Numbered from the stretch's first letter, positions 30,021 to 41,260 are shown. The stretch: DNA of 64,000 nt from Diplonema papillatum (GCA_030068145.1 JAPJBO010000643.1:2501-66500), one strand, 5' to 3'. Numbers and translations: made by a program. Notes: generated by a model not told the origin, from the letters alone.

Positions 30021-30109
30021 AGTAGACTCGGACCAACACCGCCCAATTTCATCTCCGCAACAACAGGTGACCGAAAGGCAAAGCAAATCAACTCAGAAAA
30101 GAAGCTAAA

Positions 30110-30248
30110 ATGGTTAAGGTCCGATCGCACGAGCTCCGCACCCAGGGTAAGGAGGACTTGCTGAAGCAGCTGACGGTGTTGAAGACGGAGCTGGCGAGCC
30201 TCCGCATGGCGCAGGTGACGGGGGGACCCGCTACGAAGGTGGCGAAGA
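30110..30248 (+). pseudogene. 5' stub of the eL35 gene
   Basis: Start codon and first 46 codons of eL35 with two changes (TVLKTEL, LRMAQV). It is cut at AAGATC, where R3-type repeat sequence takes over. Its 5' leader is also similar to that of the full gene, so a promoter plus 5' segment was duplicated. Confidence 0.9.
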
Positions 30249-30330
30249 TCAGAATTCCTCACCTGAAAATGACACAAACAAGCGGGAAAACATCAACCGG
30301 CACACACAATGAGTACCCTATGAGTCCCCG
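30249..30330 (+). repeat. Dispersed repeat R3 at the eL35 stub junction
   Basis: CAGAATTCCTCACCTGAAAA through CATCAACCGGCACACACAA; it begins exactly where the stub loses eL35 similarity. The same repeat precedes the second eL35 gene at 33745-33900. Confidence 0.6.
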
Positions 30331-30462
30331 TCCATACAGGGTGAATACTCGAAACAGTCTAGGTCTAAGTTGGAAATCGGTACAGACCGGTACGCACCAT
30401 ACACCGCCCAATCACTCAATTTGCAGGGACCGAAAGTCAAAACAACTAAAAAAAAGAACAAA

Positions 30463-30834
30463 ATGGTGAAGGTCCGATCGCACGAGCTCCGCACCCAGGG
30501 TAAGGAGGACTTGCTGAAGCAGCTGACGGAGCTGAAGACGGAGCTGGCGAGCCTCCGCGTGGCGCAGGTGACGGGGGGACCCGCTACGAAGGTGGCGAAG
30601 ATCAAGACCGTGCGGAAGAGCATCGCGAAGGTGCTGACGGTGCTCAACTGCAACATGAAGAACAACCTCCGCCAGCTGTACCGGGGCAAGAAGTTCATGC
30701 CGGTCGACCTGAAGAAGAAGACGACCCGCGCCATGAGGCGCGCCCTGACGCACAAGGAGAAGTCCTCGCAGACCCTCCGCCAGCAGAAGATGGCCGCCGC
30801 GTTCCCGCAGCGCAAGTTCGCCCTTTCGCTCTAA
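30463..30834 (+). CDS. RPL35: 60S ribosomal protein eL35 (L35), copy 1
   Basis: 123 residues, the standard length of eukaryotic eL35 (uL29 family), with no intron. Conserved features: VRSHELRTQGKEDLLKQL, the helical hairpin ELASLRVAQVTGG, KSIAKVLTVLN, the YRGKKFMPVDLKKKTTRAMR loop and a basic C-terminus (QRKFALSL). The protein binds 25S/28S rRNA near the polypeptide exit tunnel. The start codon follows an A-rich leader (AAAAGAACAAA). The coding region reads the same as copy 2 at 34038-34409, implying recent duplication or gene conversion. Confidence 0.97.
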   Translation: MVKVRSHELRTQGKEDLLKQLTELKTELASLRVAQVTGGPATKVAKIKTVRKSIAKVLTVLNCNMKNNLRQLYRGKKFMPVDLKKKTTRAMRRALTHKEKSSQTLRQQKMAAAFPQRKFALSL

Positions 30835-31559
30835 ACAGAGACCTCATCACCGGTGCCACACCCCCTTCCGCTGTTGCCGGAGGAGGGGCGGGTTGTTTTT
30901 CGGAACAACCGACAGAAAAAAAAAAGATAAGAGGTAAGAAGACGAGTTATCACTGCACGCCGCGCCGAAGTGTGACTTTTCGAACATCGCAGATTCACGC
31001 ATCTCTCCGCCGAAACCACCCAGCGCCGTTCAAACGAATCCGCGAAGAAAACCGCTGGGCACCACCCGCCATGCTCGATCGATGCGTCAGCCCCACCTTT
31101 GCCGTGTTGACTTCCGCAGGGTGGACCTGGACTTGCTTCTCTCCGTTTGTTTCTTCCGTGGTGCATTGAATGGGCTTTGTGACGACTTCTTGGGAGGTGT
31201 TTGGCTGCCGCTTTTTGTTCGTTTTCTTTTTCGACGCGTCGGATACGAAAGGGAAACCCCCCCACCGAATGCGACACGCCTTTGAAAGGACCTTTGAATC
31301 CTCCCTTGAGAGGGCCGTAAAGAATTGTGCGCGAAACACGGCATTGCCACAGAGTGCCAGCTGACGGCGGAGTGCGCTGAATTGCGAGTCGGCGACGACC
31401 CCCTTGCCTTACCTCCTACTGCGTGTCAGCACAGGGGGCAGGGGAGGGGAGTGACCACTTTGAATCGAAAAAAAGGCCCTTTTTTCAGCTGCCCATTTGT
31501 TCTCGCTAGCTTGTTAGCAACCGCCGGCGTCACGAACCGCCGCATGCACGGCCTGCGGG
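30835..31559. other. 3' flank of eL35, no other gene
   Basis: The first ~20 bp match the 3' flank of copy 2 (CAGAGACC.CATCACCGG). CGGAGGAGGGGCGGG and GTTGTTTTTCGGAACAACCG (small hairpin) follow. Nothing else recognised. Confidence 0.45.
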
Positions 31560-31739
31560 TGAGCCGGTCCATCCCCTCTCGATAGACCGTGATAGACCGA
31601 AAAATACAGCACCGGGCAATTCGATGCAGCTCTAGGGACTAGGGATGGACCTGATAGACCGTGGAGGACCGTGATTCACTGTGATAAACAGCGGCAGGCA
31701 CTTCGATGCAGTTTCAAGCGATAGGGACGGACCGGCTCA
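31560..31739 (+). mobile_element. MITE-A copy 2
   Basis: 180 bp with TGAGCCGGTCC / GGACCGGCTCA ends. Flanked by CCTGCGGG (31552-31559) and GCTGCGGG (31740-31747), an 8-bp duplication with one mismatch. Confidence 0.85.
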
Positions 31740-31839
31740 GCTGCGGGTTCGAGGAGCTGGAGGCTTTGGCGGGAAGAATACCTGATTCTAGTCCCTGAAA
31801 GGGCACCATTGGGGGTAGACGAGAGGAGAGCAGCGCCAC

Positions 31840-32135
31840 AGGATAATACGAGAAGAACACCCGTTTCGATGCCAAGGTCACCATTGGGTAGATGACCAAC
31901 AGCGCTACAGGATGCTCCGAGGAGAACACCCGTTTCGATGCCAAGGTCACCATTGGGTAGATGACCAACAGCGGTACAGGATGCTCCGAGGAGAACACCC
32001 GTTTCGATGCCAAGGTCACCATTGGGTAGATGACCAACAGCGGTACAGGATGCTCCGAGGAGAACACCCGTTTCGATGCCAAGGTCACCATCGGGTAGAT
32101 GACCAACAGCGCTACAGGATGCTCCGGAGAAAACC
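31840..32135 (+). repeat. 69-bp tandem repeat
   Basis: Four units of CGATGCCAAGGTCACCATTG + GGTAGATGACCAACAGCG + CTACAGGATGCTCCGAGG, nearly identical. 69 is a multiple of 3, so all frames stay open; no start, motif or flanking gene supports translation. Confidence 0.85.
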
Positions 32136-32394
32136 CGTTCCAAGTCCCTGAAGAAGCACCATTGGGACTATGGAGGAGATACATCCCACCGATAGCCGAA
32201 CACAGGGCAAAGCAGCACCAAAGAGCCCCGACACAGCAGACGGCGCGACCCGCCGAAAAGCGAAACACTTGGCGTCGGATCGCAAAGTAGCGGAATCAAC
32301 CAACTTACTTTGGGTTAGAATGCAACAAAATCGATGGCGATAATCTGCAATCTGCATTCGCCGGCGTCGCGGTTATCGTGATGTGTCATGCTTT

Positions 32395-33265
32395 CGCCTC
32401 TTCAGCTCGTCTTGATCGTCGCGCTCAGGCTACTTCGCTTCCCCTTCGACTGCCCGTCCAGCTTCATCGGTTGCGCGTCGGCTTCTGCTTCTTCACGGCG
32501 CTTGGGCGATGGCCGTGTTGTCTTCTGTGGGGTCCTCTGCCCGCTCGGCTTCTTCGGTTGCGCGTCGGCTTCTGCTTCTTCACGGCGCTTGGGCGATGGC
32601 CGTGCTGTCTTCTGTGGGGTCCTCTGCCCCCGCTCGGCTTCGGTTGCGCGTCGGCTTCTGCTTCTTCACGGCGCTTGGGCGATGGCCGTGTTGTCTTCTG
32701 TGGGGTCCTCTGCCCGCTCGGCTTCTTCGGTTGCGCTTCGACTTCTGCTTCTTCACGGCGCTTGGGCGATGGCCGTGCTGCCTTCTGTGGGGTCCTCTGC
32801 CCCCGCTCGGCTTCGGTTGCGCGTCGGCTTCTGCTTCTTCACGGCGCTTGGGCGATGGCCGTGTTGTCTTCTGTGGGGTCCTCTGCCCCCGCTCGGCTTC
32901 GGTTGCGCGTCGGCTTCTGCTTCTTCACGGCGCTTGGGCGATGACCGTGTTGTCTTCTGTGGGGTCCTCTGCCCGCTCGGCTTCTTCGGTTGCGCTTCGA
33001 CTTCTGCTTCTTCACGGCGCTTGGGCGATGGCCGTGCTGTCTTCTGTGGGGTCCTCTGCCCCCGCTCGGCTTCGGTTGCGCGTCGGCTTCTGCTTCTTCA
33101 CGGCGCTTGTGCGATGGCCGTGTTGTCTTCTGTGGGGTCCTCTGCCCGCTCGGCTTCTTCGGTTGCGCTTCGACTTCTGCTTCTTTACGGCGCTTGGGCG
33201 ATGGCCGTGCTGTCTTCTGTGGGGTCCTCTGCCCGCTCGGCTTCTTCGGTTGCGCGTCGACGGCC
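32395..33265. repeat. Tandem repeat of about 87-92 bp, around ten units
   Basis: Unit core: GCGTCGGCTTCTGCTTCTTC, GGCGCTTGGGCGATGGCCGT and TGTCTTCTGTGGGGTCCTCTG. Two unit types alternate (CCCGCTCGGCTTCTTCGG versus CCCCCGCTCGGCTTCGG) and differ by one base in length, so no frame stays constant across the array. Read on the minus strand, single units give a Lys/Pro/Arg-rich peptide (AQPKKPSGQRTPQKTARPSP), reminiscent of a histone H1-type tail, which may be the origin of the array. Confidence 0.8.
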
Positions 33266-33469
33266 AACCGGTGACTCAAAACCACCTTGGCTTCTTGAAG
33301 TTCGGAACAGTCAAGATGACAGTGGGGGTTCGCGTGGGTTGGAAACAGAGAAGGTACAGGCATATAAAAAACACAGCGAAGACCACGGTACAGCCGAACC
33401 AAGCAGCAGGCCCAGATGGCCATACCCACGTCCAATCCCAGAACCCGAACCTGCCTGCACTGTCGACCG

Positions 33470-33525
33470 GAGACATAAAACCCCGAAATCTCAAGCGACC
33501 TCTAAAGAAACACGGATCCTTAACC
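33470..33525 (+). repeat. Dispersed repeat R5 (3' part)
   Basis: AAAACCCCGAAATCTCAAGC and following bases match 45590-45640 and 61930-61980. Confidence 0.5.
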
Positions 33526-33627
33526 CCTTACGGACGGAGGGATAGGGATGTTGTTCAGCGTGCATGAAGCCTTCTGGGGAATCTATGAGTCGAACTCGAG
33601 AGTGTTACGACTCCAAAATGGAACCTG

Positions 33628-33745
33628 GTGCTCCTTGGAAAGGGTTCGTCACACATCTCTTCACAGCAGCAAACATTGATCCGTTTCGATGTGTCTTTGC
33701 TCTGGAGGCCCCGTGTCCGAACTCCGACTCGGGTTCTTGCTTTTT
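33628..33745 (+). repeat. Dispersed repeat R7
   Basis: TCCTTGGAAAGGGTTCGT to CTCGGGTTCTTGC; matches 39395-39500. Followed directly by R3. Confidence 0.6.
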
Positions 33746-33900
33746 TAGTATTAACAATCTTTCGGGTTGCCCTTCGAGTGTGTTGTGCAGGCTAAAAAAG
33801 CGCAGGCAGCGTGTTTTGGTGGTTGATCAGAAATTCTCACCTGAAAATGACACAAACAAGCGGGAAAACATCAACCGGCACACACAATGAGTACCCTATG
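33745..33900 (+). repeat. Dispersed repeat R3
   Basis: Fullest copy: TTTTTTAGTATTAACAATC to CATCAACCGGCACACACAA. It lies about 140 bp upstream of eL35 copy 2, as a related copy does for copy 1. Confidence 0.6.
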
Positions 33901-34037
33901 TGTCCGCCGTCCATACAGGGTGGATACTCGAAACAGTCTAGGTCTAAGTTGCAAATCGATACAGACCGGTACGCACCATACACCGCCCAATCACTCAATT
34001 TACAGGGACCGAAAGTCAAAACAACTAAAAGAACAAA

Positions 34038-34409
34038 ATGGTGAAGGTCCGATCGCACGAGCTCCGCACCCAGGGTAAGGAGGACTTGCTGAAGCAGCTG
34101 ACGGAGCTGAAGACGGAGCTGGCGAGCCTCCGCGTGGCGCAGGTGACGGGGGGACCCGCTACGAAGGTGGCGAAGATCAAGACCGTGCGGAAGAGCATCG
34201 CGAAGGTGCTGACGGTGCTCAACTGCAACATGAAGAACAACCTCCGCCAGCTGTACCGGGGCAAGAAGTTCATGCCGGTCGACCTGAAGAAGAAGACGAC
34301 CCGCGCCATGAGGCGCGCCCTGACGCACAAGGAGAAGTCCTCGCAGACCCTCCGCCAGCAGAAGATGGCCGCCGCGTTCCCGCAGCGCAAGTTCGCCCTT
34401 TCGCTCTAA
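34038..34409 (+). CDS. RPL35: 60S ribosomal protein eL35 (L35), copy 2
   Basis: 123 residues, same protein as copy 1 (30463-30834). Similarity covers the leader, the preceding R3 repeat and about 20 bp beyond the stop. The duplicated segment was thus R3 + leader + gene, with about 3.2 kb of other sequence now between the copies. The reading frame is intact; both copies may be expressed. Confidence 0.97.
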   Translation: MVKVRSHELRTQGKEDLLKQLTELKTELASLRVAQVTGGPATKVAKIKTVRKSIAKVLTVLNCNMKNNLRQLYRGKKFMPVDLKKKTTRAMRRALTHKEKSSQTLRQQKMAAAFPQRKFALSL

Positions 34410-35014
34410 ACAGAGACCCCATCACCGGAGCACACCCGCTGCGTTGTTGGGGAGGAGGGCTCGGAACAACCGAAAGAAAAACACGAAGCGAGAGAAGAAC
34501 AATGACAGCAAAAAAGGTTCTAGCAAGAACTCGGGAGGAAGGACGCCAGATAGCACTCCAGCAACAAATCCCACCCCGGCCACATTCTGAGGAGATCGTC
34601 GGAGGTCAGCCAACGCGTTAGCAGAGCGTTCTTTGGAAGCCCAACTGCCCCCCCATCGAAAGAGGAAGTGTTCGGAGGAGCGCGGGCTAGTTCCGAGATC
34701 TAAAAAAAAAAAAAAAAAAGAGGCAAATTCGCGTTTCTTCTTCGTTCCTCTGCTGCGTTTCTTCTTTTTTTTTCTGCGGCTCGTTCCCCCCTTCTCCCTG
34801 TTCATTTCTTTTTGTCACCTCGCAGGTCAGCGGTGGCGACAGGTAGCTTTTCGGAAATAAAAATACAAACGCAACGTTTTTTCTTCTGCCTTTCGTCTGC
34901 GAGCCTGCACTGCCGAGGAAAGCTGGATGCACCGTGCTGGGCCAAAGTGAACGCGAGCGTACGAATACGTATGCGCCCTCATCACTCCGTAATACCAGCC
35001 TCAGTGGCCAACCG
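34410..35014. other. No gene recognised
   Basis: Poly-A/poly-T runs (34701-34718, 34764-34775) and short open frames. It leads into the CAG tract. Confidence 0.45.
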
Positions 35015-35015
35015 G

Positions 35016-35560
<545 letters not shown>

Positions 35561-35579
35561 GGTGGCTAGGTGAGGTGGC

Positions 35580-35735
35580 ATACCCTAGGCCGTACTAGAT
35601 CATATCTCCCACCTCAAGTCGTACCTCAGGTCATACCAAGTCATACCACCTCAAGTCGTACCTTATGTCATACCATTCAGGATCGGGGGGAGGACAGGGA
35701 CCGGAAAAAAACAACTCACACACACACATTCACAC
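35580..35735 (+). promoter_or_regulatory. Short repeated motifs upstream of the polyQ/WG gene
   Basis: CCTCAAGTCGTACCT and GTCATACCA recur two to four times between 35610 and 35675. A (CA)n leader runs to the start codon at 35739. The position suggests promoter or 5' UTR; function is not shown. Confidence 0.4.
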
Positions 35736-35738
35736 ACA

Positions 35739-35914
35739 ATGCAACGGGGTATCATGTGCGAGGGCTGCCGGCAGCGCTTCACCATCCCGCAGCTGAAGGA
35801 GCACTTGGACGCGCCTGTGCTCAACGTGCACGACGTCAACTTCTACCTCCGGTGCCCGGATCGCCGCACAGGCTCGCGGCCGCCGACCCCCGCCAACCTG
35901 GACGAGTACTTGGC

Positions 35915-35947
<33 letters not shown>

Positions 35948-36179
35948 GTCGACCCCTGCAGCAGCAGCCGGCGGCGGGTCTCGGAGCCTGCAGCGGGAGC
36001 TCCGCAACCGCTCTTACGAGTCGTCGTCCGTCAAGGCGGGCATGACACTCGAGGTGCCGCCGCCCCGCACCACCCTCGTCGACCGCAGCTTGCTCCGGAA
36101 AACGCCGTTCATGCAGAGCATGAGCTCGGAACCCGTCGCCGACACCCTGAAATGGGACGCGCGCCCGAACCCAGCCAAC

Positions 36180-36214
<35 letters not shown>

Positions 36215-38521
36215 GCCGCCGCCGCCCCTCAAAAAAACGCCCTTCCAGCAGTGCGTCACGGAGGGCGACCTGGCAGACGGGCTGAAGTGGCAGGAGCACA
36301 AAGCCCGGCGGAAAAAGACAGCCTGGGAGCAATCGGTCGACCCGGACGCGCCGGCAGTCGACACTTTGCGGTGGGACCCGAGCGACGTGGGGAGGGCGCG
36401 GGTGACCCCTCGGCAGCTGCGGAAGTGGAAGGAGGAGGACATGCTGTCGGATGCGGAGTCGGAGAGGTACCACCGGGTGATCCCGAGGAAGAGCTACAAG
36501 CGGAAAAAGGGCGTCCCGCGGAACGTGTGGGAGAAGATGCAGAACCGGGAGAACGCGGAAACTCGGCAGAAGGCGGCGGAAGGGGTTGAAAAGGAACGCG
36601 CCGTTCGCAACCGGAAGGCGGCGCAGCTGGCATCAGACGTCAAACGAGCCGCGTCGATGCTTCGCGACGAGCAGCGGGGGAAGGCGAAGCTGGGACCCAA
36701 CCGAGCCTTCCGCGAGGGAGACGCGGGATACTACACGGAGATGCACTCCACGGGCAGCGAGGGGGGAGAGCCAACGGGGGGTGGGTTCAGGCGGGGCGGC
36801 GGGGCTGGCTGGTCGCAGGGGGTGCCGCCTGGGGGCCGCGCGTCGTCCGGTCTGGGGGCGCCACGGCGGGCCGGGATGGTCGGCGTGAAAAAGCGGGCCT
36901 TCGGCGGAGGCGGCCCTCGGCAGTTTGCGGCCGCGCGCGCGGAGCAGGCCGCCCGCCGCCGGCAGCAGGCCGGCGCCGCCGCCCCCCGCCGGCAAGGCGC
37001 GGAGGGGAACCCGCACGGGGCTGCGAATGCGGCGAGGGAGTTTCCGAGGGACGGGTTGCGGGACAACTCGAGAGACTTTCCAAGGGGCGGTGTGAGCGAA
37101 GCCCCAAGGGGCTTTCCAAGGGACGATGTCAGGGCGAGCAGGGACAGCAACAGGGAAAATTCGAGAGATTTTCAAAGGGACGGTGCAAGCGCAGCTCCGA
37201 GGGAGTTTCCAAGGAACACTCCGCAGCCGGCGGCAGGCATAGGCCCACCGAAGAACGGGCCGCGTGCGCAGCAGCAGCAGCAGCAGGTCTTCAACGGTGG
37301 CGCACAGAACCCTGCCGCTGCTGCAGGCCCTGCGGCAGCAGCGGCAGCAGGGTACGCAGCGGGGGCTGCCGGTGAGCGTGGCTCCGGGATCTCACCGTTC
37401 GGCGGCGCCAGGTCAGGGGAGCAGGCCGGGGGTGCCTTCAGCCTCGGGGGAGGAGGCACCCGCGCTTTGCACGGCCAACGGGGCGACACCATGGTGGGAA
37501 GCTCGCCTCCGTCCTTCCGCACGCAGACCGAACCGCAAGCCCGGGGGGCCTTCGGGTTCGGAGGGGAAGACGCTCATACACCGAGCGGCACCAGGATGAT
37601 GATGGGAAGCTCGCCTCCGTCCTTCCGACAGCCTGAACCGCAAGCCCGGGGTGCTTTCGGTCTTGGAGGTGGAGGAGGAGACACCCAAGCCTCGCACGGC
37701 CAGAGGGGCAACACCCCCAGGATGACGACGGGAACCTCGCCTCCGTCCTTCCGCACGCAGACCGAACCGCACACCCGGAATGCCTTCGGTTTCGGAGGGG
37801 AAGGCGCTCAAACCTTGGGTAACCCCAGGGGGCCGCCATCCGTCCGACAGACTGAATCGCAGGGGAAAGGTGAATACGCCGAAGGCGAGGACGTCCGCCA
37901 GCAGCAGAGCGGGGCTTGGCAGCAGCACGGCGCTCAAACCTTGAGCGCCAACCCCAGGATGGTGATGGGAAGCTCGCCTCCGTCCTTCCGGCAGGCTGAA
38001 CCGCAGGGGAAAGGGCACGCCGAAGGCGAGGACGTCCGCCGGCAGCAGAGTGGGGCTCGGCAGCGGCGGGGGGAGGGCCGGAACACGGGGGTGAGCCTGC
38101 GCGGGTTCGAGTCGAGCGGCGCCGACGCATCGGCCGGGCGGAAAAAGCGGGTCGACCCGCGCCACTCGACCCACGCGTCGGACGGCGTCCGCGGCGCGTT
38201 CGGCGGCGGCGGAGCAGCCGGCGAGCACGGCAGCCGCCCGCCGGGTGCAAATGCGTCAGGGGGGCAGAGGGAATACCCGCGCGGGGAGGACGCGGGCGGT
38301 CGACCGGGGCAGTCTGCTTGGGGTGCCGGCCAGCAGCCGAACAGTCACGGGGACGCGGCACATGCGTCGGGGGGGCAAAGGGAGCACCCGCACCGGGAGG
38401 ACGCGGGGCAGTCTGCTTGGGGTGCCGGCCAGCGGGACCCGGCAGGGCGCCAGCCCGACGCATGGGGAACCGCCAACGGGCGGCAGCCAGCAGCAGCAGC
38501 GTGGGGCCGGCCTGAACCCGC

Positions 38522-38556
<35 letters not shown>

Positions 38557-38634
38557 CTGCTTGGGGTGCCGGCCAGCGGGATCCGGCGGGGCAGCAGCCC
38601 CACGGAAACGACGCTTGGGGAACCGCCAGCGGGC

Positions 38635-38670
<36 letters not shown>

Positions 38671-38748
38671 CTGCTTGGGGTGCCGGCCAGCGGGATCCGG
38701 CGGGGCAGCAGCCCCACGGAAACGACGCTTGGGGAACCGCCAGCGGGC

Positions 38749-38784
<36 letters not shown>

Positions 38785-39350
38785 CTGCTTGGGGTGCCGG
38801 CCAGCGGGATCCGGCGGGGCAGCAGCCCCACGGAAACGACGCTTGGGGAACCGCCAGCGGGCGGCGGCAGCAGCAGCAGCAGCAGCAGCAGCCCGCTGGC
38901 CGCAGGGCGTCGCTGCTGCGGGAATACGTCCGGGACTCGAACCCCGCGCCAGCGCCGAACGGCGGTCACCCGGCGTCCTGGCGAGCACCCGCAGCCGACA
39001 GGCCGTGGAGCACGCCTGCCGGCCCCGCATCCCACGCCGCCGACGACAGCGGGTTCACCTTCGTGAGCCGGGGCAACCTGCGCGGCGGCGGCGGCAGTAG
39101 GGCGCGGTCGCCGCCGCCGGGGCTGGTCCCGCCTGCCGCCGGCTTCGGGCAGAGCGCGGCCACCGACGCGTGGGCCGAGGCGTCCGCCCAGTCGCCGGGT
39201 GCCGTCGGCGGGGGTGACCCGCTCGGCTCGACCGTGCGCCTGCCGAGGAAGCGGGTGTCCCCCTTGGTGCCGAACGCGGAGGCGTGGACTGATGACGCGC
39301 AGCCCCTGAGGGTGTCTTCCCCCCGCAAGGTTCGCTTTGTTGGGGAGTGA
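35739..39350 (+). CDS. Large glutamine-rich protein with WG repeats, unknown
   Basis: 1,203 residues, no intron. The N-terminus has a possible zinc knuckle (MCEGCRQRF, then LRCP). Residues ~100-220 hold three related motifs of the type K-T-P-F-x-Q-S...D-T-L-K-W, and a basic helical stretch follows (~225-310). The middle (~550-760) repeats SSPPSFRQTE + GAFGFGGE. Residues ~880-1080 contain ten WG dipeptides in QSAWGAGQ / NDAWGTAS units of 38 residues, separated by polyQ. WG dipeptides spaced in disordered, Q-rich sequence resemble the Argonaute-binding hook of GW182-type proteins, so an RNA-silencing or RNP role is possible; this is inference only. No catalytic domain is seen. The C-terminus ends RKVRFVGE. 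Partial copies of the gene lie on both sides. Confidence 0.8.
38553..38890 (+). repeat. 114-bp coding tandem repeat with CAG runs
   Basis: Three near-identical 114-bp (38-codon) units encoding QSAWGAGQRDPAGQQPHGND + AWGTASGR + Q(11). Identity between units indicates recent expansion or homogenisation inside the gene. Confidence 0.9.
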
Positions 39351-39377
39351 ATCGCCGGGGGAACTCGCAATAGAGTT

Positions 39378-39525
39378 ATATGACTGCAGAAGCAGGGACT
39401 CCTTGCAAAGGGTTCGTAACACAGCAAACATCGATCCTTTTTGACATGCCTTTAATTTGGAGGCTCGTTGTCCGAACACCAGCTCGGGTTCTGCCTCAAC
39501 GACACGTCTCTGACTTTCTGCAATG
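39378..39525 (+). mobile_element. Repeat R7, insertion seen against an empty site
   Basis: Immediately downstream of the polyQ/WG gene. In the duplicated 3' flank at 40131-40160 the same sequence (GGGGGAACTCG...GAGT, then GGCATCTCCGG) is continuous without R7. The ~150-bp R7 block therefore inserted after the flank was duplicated, which fixes its approximate ends. Confidence 0.65.
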
Positions 39526-39782
39526 CATCCCCGGCATCTCCGGTCCTTTCTCCCCGTCGCTCGCAAGCTCATGTCAGATCAGCGCACATCGATCTTTTAC
39601 TACCTGTCACACTTGAACCATGGGGACCCGCCAGCAGCCGCCCACCGTTTAACCTGCCTGGACAGCCTCGACTGCCTGACCAGACCAGTCCACCAGATGG
39701 ACGAGCCTGGATGCGTCGCAGAGCCTCGCTCCTTCGGCAATCCGTCCGGGAGGCGAGCGCCAAACGGCGGTTGCCGCCGACA

Positions 39783-40131
39783 GGCCGCGGAGCACGCCAG
39801 CTGGCCGCGCGTCCACGCCGCCGACGACAGCGAGGTCACCTTCGTGAGCCGAGGCCACCTGCGCGGCGGCGGCGGCAGTAGGGCGCGGTCGCCGCCGCCG
39901 GGGCTGGTCCCGCCTGCCGCCGGCTTCGGGCAGAGCGCGGCCACCGACGCGTGGGCCGAGGCGTCCGCGCTGTCGCCGGGTGCCGTCGGCGGGGGTGACC
40001 CGCTCGGCTCGACCGTGCGCCTGCCGAGGAAGCGGGTGTCCCCCTTGGTGCCGAACGCGGAGGCGTGGACTGATGACGCGCAGCCCCTGAGGGTGTCTTC
40101 CCCCCGCAAGGTTCGCTTTGTTGGGGAGTGA
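39783..40131 (+). pseudogene. 3' fragment of the polyQ/WG gene
   Basis: Repeats the last ~115 codons through KVRFVGE and stop, almost unchanged (small differences such as SEVTFVSRGHL and SALSPG). The following 3' flank is also duplicated. Confidence 0.9.
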
Positions 40132-40589
40132 ATCGCCGGGGGAACTCGGCAAGAGTCGGCATCTCCGGTCCTTCCTGTCCCCGTCGGCCTGGCGTGGGTT
40201 GACGCTTGCAAGCTCGCGTCAGATCGGACACAGCGATCTTACTACCCGTCACACTTGAAACACGAACCAAGGAGAAGGAACCCAACACTCGACGGCTTAG
40301 GGTGTCAAACCCACGGGCCGCAGTCGCAAATGAGAGATTTCGTGCACGATATTGAAGGGTACCTGAGTAGCTCTCGCAGACGCTATCGTTTTCCTCAAAG
40401 TCCTCCATGGACCATCACAGCCCGACGCACTCCTACTTGTACCAGGGGAAACCACCGGGTGCACGGTGTTGATAAAACAAGCCTCAGGCTTAGTTAGAAC
40501 AGGATGCCATCCGTTGCCGGCAAACTCTGGTTTCCGACGCGTCAGGTTAGGCCAACATGCGTCCTGGGTTGCTGCCAGTCGTCGCGGGG

Positions 40590-40785
40590 TGGAGACCCAT
40601 GCACATGGACTAATGATGCGCAACTGCCCCAGAAGCAGTCTTTCTTCGCAAGATTCGCTTCGTCGGTGGGTTGCATGCAAGTGAGCGACATCCACCGAAC
40701 GCAGAAGCATGGACAAACGCTGCGCAACTGCCCCAGAAGCAGTCTTTTCTTCGCAAGGTTCGCTTCGTCGGTGGGTGAAGCGTGC
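40590..40785 (+). pseudogene. Two worn copies of the polyQ/WG gene end
   Basis: Two ~90-bp copies (about 40595-40675 and 40688-40775) resemble the segment coding AWTDDAQPLRVSSPRKVRFVGE (shared GATGCGCAACTGCCCCAGAA, CGCAAGGTTCGCTTCGTCGG). They are close to each other but more diverged from the gene than the copy at 39783-40131: an older layer of the same process. Confidence 0.7.
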
Positions 40786-40871
40786 CACCTGCACGACGCA
40801 CCTGTATATCTGGCTGACCCCCAGGGGAAAACATTCGACCAGCATCCTGACATGACGCGCTGGTAGCGCTT

Positions 40872-41010
40872 TTCTTAGTACTAACAATCTTGCGGGTGCT
40901 AAAAAGGTGTAGCTAGCGTTGGTAATTTCTATCCCGAAATGAAAGAGGGCTTAATGCCGTCAACCGGCACGACAAACAAAACGAAGCGCCTGTCTTTTTC
41001 CGTGTCTTCC
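40872..41010 (+). repeat. Dispersed repeat R3 (diverged)
   Basis: TTAGTACTAACAATCTTGCGG to CGAAGCGCCTGTCTTTTT, with a weakly similar middle. Confidence 0.5.
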
Positions 41011-41017
41011 GAAAGCA

Positions 41018-41066
41018 TGTACCGTAGTTGGAATACTGTTGAACTGGACTAAAGCTGGAACGGGTT
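41018..41066 (+). repeat. Dispersed repeat R6
   Basis: GTACCGTAGTTGGAATAC then TTGAACTGGACTAAAGCTG; matches 5558-5605 and the inverse of 41600-41630. Confidence 0.5.
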
Positions 41067-41260
41067 AATGACACAGACCGGGTAAAACCTGGGACACCTG
41101 GGTATGAAGGACCAGCTAGCAGCACATCCTATAGCCCGTGCCGCACTCATAGGACGCAGTACCACCACTCGTATATACGATGGCACATCTTGCCTTGATG
41201 CGAGCTGATTATTGAGCAGGCTAACGTCCCCCGGGTCGATATTCTGCAAAGTACGCAAAC

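Noticed and set aside
31714-32268. 184-codon minus-strand frame across the 69-bp repeat
   Set aside because: Period divisible by three keeps frames open; no supporting feature outside the repeat.
32388-33567. Plus-strand frames of 352-385 codons in the 87-92 bp array
   Set aside because: The repeated peptide simply cycles between frames because unit lengths differ; no motif, and the frames end in dispersed repeats.
37438-39572. Long frames (530 and 438 codons) opposite the polyQ/WG gene
   Set aside because: Shadows created by GC-rich, repetitive coding sequence; the plus frame is one continuous 1,203-codon gene duplicated in frame.
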